From Cacajao melanocephalus (taxonomy: Eukaryota > Chordata > Mammalia > Primates > Pitheciidae): a DNA stretch of 64,000 nt. The stretch lies in contig CAUYLG010044548.1 in NCBI GenBank assembly GCA_963573385.1, positions 176,768-240,767 of the forward strand, given 5' to 3'. The translations under genes and the position numbers were made by a program. Each line of letters begins with the position of its first letter. The stretch's first letter is position 1. Positions 52,244-64,000 of the stretch are shown here, in pieces. The notes beneath the pieces were generated by a model. The model was given only the letters and a program-made list of their open reading frames with translations. It was not told where the DNA came from and did no database searches.

Positions 52244-52705
52244 ATGTCTTTATTTTTTATAAACGTTTCTTAAGTTAATGTGGTTGGAGGTAAACTTTGA
52301 TGGCTGTTCCTCTCACTGCTTGGAGCCTTAGGCAGTGGGATTTTGATCCATCATATATAAAAAATGTCTTATCTTCACTCAGGGCACCATGTGGATGGGC
52401 TGGCTGTCCGTTAGTGCCTTCTGAAATTTGCGGAGTCAAACAATTACTAAACAGGTGGTGATTCTAGATTAAGAAAATGTACCTGTGATTAAAAAAATAA
52501 AAGCAGCAGCCTAGTTTCAAAACATGAGCATGTAGTAATTAGATAGCTCTCATCCAGCACTATGAAAGAAAGCTGTGGTCAGTTGATTCTGGGAGTTACT
52601 GAAACATTGTACTCTAAAGTCATTCATGGTTACATTTTTAATGGTTTACTCGGTTTTCTAGAGTGGTTGTTCACACACATCAGGGCAGTTTAAAAAATAT
52701 ACTTT

Positions 52706-53137
<432 letters not shown>

Positions 53138-53164
53138 CTGGGTGTTATATTCTAGAGGAAGTTT

Positions 53165-53400
53165 AGGCATGTGTACTCAAGGAGATATGTACAGAATGTT
53201 CCTTGCAGTATTGTTTTTAATTGTAAAAACCTGCAATCCATGTCTATTAGCAGAATGGATAAATAAATTGTAGCATATTTGCAGTACATGGCTGTTAAAA
53301 TGAATTAATGTGAAGTATGTATTAACTTCGATACATCTCCCAGGAAGTGATCATATTGCAGTACAAAGGGAATTGGCTAGAATTACAAAGTTAGGTACTA
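53165..53400 (+). mobile_element. Old L1-like fragment
   Basis: 'agcagaatggataaataaat' recalls the L1M 3' region. Confidence 0.5.
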
Positions 53401-53498
53401 GTCAAATTAGAATATTTTGCATTTTTGAACTTTAAATGAGTTGTACCTTTTTTTGTATTTTAATATTTCTACATTTGGCATAGTTAAAACCAGACATT

Positions 53499-53795
53499 AC
53501 CTGGGTGTGGTGGCTCATGCCAGCACTTTGGGAGCCGAGGCAGGCAGATCACGAGGTCAGGAGTTCGAGACCAGCCTGACCAACATGGTGAAACCCTGTC
53601 TCTGCTAAAAATAAAAAAATAAGCTGGGCGTGGTGGTGTGTGCCTGTAATCCCAGCTACTGAGGCAAGAGAATCACTTGAACCCTGGAGGTGTGAGCAGA
53701 GATCAAGCCACTGCACTCCAGCCTGGGCAATAGAGGGAGACTCTTGTTTCCCCTATCCCTGCCAAAAAAACAAAAAACAAAAAAACAACCCCAGA
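53499..53795 (+). mobile_element. Alu, + strand
   Basis: Alu with small deletions in the first box and the right arm. Confidence 0.85.
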
Positions 53796-54106
53796 AATTG
53801 CACAGAAAGCTCAAACAGCCAAAAACAGATGTTAGGGAGTACATGGTTTATACATGAAGATCCCAGTTTTTTGAGACTGGTTTATACCAGAATTAAGTTA
53901 CTATTTTGAAGCTATCAGAAGATATTTTAGGAAATGTACAAAGGCCTAAATACTCTGAACCAGTTGACAAAACTTGCAGGAAGTTGCATAGTTTGGACAG
54001 TTTTTGTTTGAAGGAAAAAGGTTTGGCATTATGGAGTCACTACTCAGAAAGGGGTTTGCAGGGTTGGATGTTCATTGTGTGGCTGATTGCATCTGTTACT
54101 AATTCA

Positions 54107-54460
<354 letters not shown>

Positions 54461-54736
54461 GACGTAATTAGCCCGAAGACCTTTCTAGCTCTCCTCTTCA
54501 GGTAAATTTTTAATGTGAATTCTAACAGATCCATATAGATTAAGCAGAAAATAACTACCTAAAGCATCTGCTATAGATAAGCAAAGAAGAGCAAAAAAAA
54601 AAAAAAAAAAAAAAAAGACAGGCAACAGCATTAGAGTGGAACTGGCACAGTGCAATCGTTTAAATATTGCCAGCAGTTCCAGGAGAGCACGAAGGTAGAG
54701 CACCTCAAAGTTGTGTCACTCAATACTATCGTTTAA

Positions 54737-55032
54737 TTATTTTTTTTCTGATGGAGTGTTACTCTAGTTACCCAGGCTGGAGTGCAATGGTGTGATCTCG
54801 GCTCACTGCAACCTCTGCTTCCCGGGTTCAAGTGATTCTCCTGCCTCAGCCTCCTGAGTAGCTGGGATTACAGACAGGCACCCGCTACCACGTCCAGCTA
54901 ATTTTTGTATTTCAGTAGAGACGGGGTTTCACCATGTTGGCCACGCTGGTGTCGAACTCCTGAACCTCAGGTGATCACCCGCCTCAGCCTCCCAAAGTGC
55001 TGGAATTACAGGCGTGAGCCACTGTGCCACTC
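54737..55032 (-). mobile_element. Alu, antisense
   Basis: Complete antisense Alu. Confidence 0.9.
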
Positions 55033-55244
55033 CCACTATTGCTTAATTTAAAGTTCTGTAATGCATGTTCATAATACAGACTCAAGGAAAATTATAATTT
55101 CCTTAAATGTGTACGGAGGATGTGTGAGAGCTGGAAAGATGTCTGTTCCAAGTTGATTAAAAATAAAATGGTGGACTACGTCAACATGGAGGTGCTAGCT
55201 GTCCAATTAGAGCTGTCACACTGTTTCTGGGAACTTCTGATTTT

Positions 55245-55411
55245 TAGGAAGCCCGAGCTGTCCTCGGCAACTCCCCACAGCCTGGCAGATCCCAGGATGC
55301 TTTGGGGCAACCCCGCGCTTGCGTGCTTCGGCGTGGTTCCCTGACGCCCTCCCGCGCAGAGAATCCTGGAATCTTCGCTTGTGGGGCTGTGGAGGTAATG
55401 GAGTTTTTCCG
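55245..55411 (+). promoter_or_regulatory. CCNB1IP1: Candidate alternative promoter / first exon of CCNB1IP1
   Basis: A compact CpG cluster (13 CpGs counted between 55,254 and 55,411) in otherwise AT-rich intron. Contains a ZNF143/Staf-like TCCCAGGATGC at 55290-55300 and a usable donor GGAG|GTAATG at 55394/55395. It lies 1.6 kb before the first coding exon. Confidence 0.4.
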
Positions 55412-55840
55412 CGGTTTTTCTTTCAGTCTCAGATTAAGTATCATTTGTTAGTATTATTGTTGTCATTTTCTCTTTTGAGCACAGAAAGCTGGCTGAAATT
55501 TCACAGTGTAATTTCTGTGGATCTGTTCCTCTAAAACTTGTCCCTCACGCATCTTGTACAGCCATTAGATTGGCGCTTACTCCCGAATCTCATGGAAGAT
55601 TCGGAATTAGCTGCACCTCTCCTGCCTGAGAGAGGGCTCAGCTTCAAAGCTTCCCAGCTCCTGTGCTTCCTCTGTGCCCACTACCCCGCCAGACGTAAAA
55701 TAGGCTTCTTAACTGTGGCTGCCAGGTGACATATCTGAGGAAACTCACTCAGCAGGGCTATTGGGATAAAGGTGTCCGGGGTCTCTAGTGTCCGGTCCGA
55801 GTGTCTGAGTGTTCCTGTTGACCCGGAGGACCCAAAGCGC

Positions 55841-56722
<882 letters not shown>

Positions 56723-57028
56723 CCACATATATATTATTTTTGACTTTGATAAGATTTGTAGCCATCTGTGTCTTTATCCTTAAAATATTTTTAGAAAACA
56801 GGACAAATGAGAAGCACAATTAATATTGTTGAGTAACAAATCAATATATCAATTATAATAAATAAAATGAATATAATAAAATGTGTACTATTTTATCATA
56901 ATAAAAACGTGCATGTTATATTTATTTTTTACTTGTTATTTATATTCATTGCAATTTAACTTACTTGACCTTTTTATTTACCCCTTATTAGGACTCTCTT
57001 CAGCTTCTGGAGACCTCACTATCCTATT

Positions 57029-63327
<6,299 letters not shown>

Positions 63328-63329
<2 letters not shown>

Positions 63330-63499
63330 GCCAGGCATGGTTTCACGCACCTGTGATCCCAGCTACTTAGGGAGTTGAGGTTGGGAGGATCACTTGAGCC
63401 CGGGAGTCTGAGGCTATAGTGATCTAAGATCATGCCACTGCACTCCAGCTTAAGCAATAGAGTGAGACCCTGTTTCTGAAAAAAAAAAAAAAAAAAAAA
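63328..63499 (+). mobile_element. Internally deleted Alu directly at the CCNB1IP1 stop codon
   Basis: Starts GAGCCAGGCATGG, where GA completes the TGA stop, and jumps to the right arm; ends in an A tail. Probable imperfect target duplication: 63312-63327 and 63500-63515 (13 of 16 identical). Confidence 0.8.
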
Positions 63500-63515
63500 A
63501 AAGTAAAGGTAATTT

Positions 63516-64000
63516 AGCCAACTTTACAGAATGTTTCTGTGTTCACCTTCAGTGATTTCATTTAGCAAATCCTTTTTCTAGATAGGACTCCCCAAGCCTC
63601 CCTGTGCTTTTAAGTCTCTGACGTTGTCTTCACATTATCAACATAACCAACTCATTGGCAGTGGGGAGTGGTTTAGAGTCTGGTTTCTTTGTTTCTATTA
63701 TTTAAAGCATTAGCATTTTATTAATGTCAATTCCATTGTGAACTGCTGAATTTACATCTCTAGTGAGACGGTTACAATCGTATTTGTTTCAATGGATAAC
63801 TTTCTCTCTGGGCTGTTTCTGACTGAGCTGTGTTGTTTATGCCTTAAGTACATATGTTATATGCTACATGTCACTTTGAATTCTGGTATTTATATATGTC
63901 TGTATATGTAAGCATATTAATTTACAGTGATATTTTGCTGTATTTGCCAGTATGTTTATATGAAAATTTTGGTCTTGGAAAATGGTGGGTGCTGTGTGGC
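63516..64000 (+). other. CCNB1IP1: Probable CCNB1IP1 3' UTR continuation
   Basis: AT-rich sequence after the Alu. I see no AATAAA before the window ends, so the poly(A) site may lie beyond it. Confidence 0.45.

Overview
This window is primate nuclear DNA, orthologous to human 14q11.2 but in the opposite orientation. Dense Alu elements identify a primate. The RNase P RNA, PARP2, TEP1 and HEI10 sequences each differ at several positions from the human genes as I recall them, so the source is probably a non-human anthropoid; a New World monkey is a guess. Three protein genes and two RNA genes are recognisable.

Layout: (1) 1-13,066, + strand: the last 23 exons of TEP1 (telomerase- and vault-associated protein), almost all WD40 repeats. 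(2) 12,466-17,340: the tail-to-tail TEP1/PARP2 junction. It reads as an old tandem duplication, so each gene end is followed by a decayed copy of the same junction. (3) 16,345-29,279, - strand: complete PARP2, 16 coding exons, 570 codons. (4) 29,280-29,508: a compact two-way promoter shared by PARP2 and RPPH1. (5) 29,509-29,849, + strand: RPPH1, the RNase P RNA, with a textbook H1-type pol III promoter and a T4 terminator. (6) 29,856-42,330: gene-free DNA, mostly Alu, L1, L2, MIR and other old repeats. (7) 42,231-64,000, + strand: CCNB1IP1 (HEI10), with a TOP-like first exon, non-coding 5' exons, the intronic box C/D snoRNA SNORD126, a small GC-rich candidate second promoter, and three coding exons (277 codons).

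The genes are neighbours rather than one pathway: telomerase/vault RNP, DNA-strand-break signalling, tRNA 5' processing and meiotic crossover control. The physical links are the shared PARP2/RPPH1 promoter and the convergent TEP1/PARP2 ends. The observations most worth following are the TEP1/PARP2 end duplication, a HEI10 stop codon apparently supplied by an Alu, loss of the alternative PARP2 exon-2 donor, an exact 61-bp copy of part of a TEP1 exon inside its own intron, and AluS-type left-arm-only insertions with target-site duplications.
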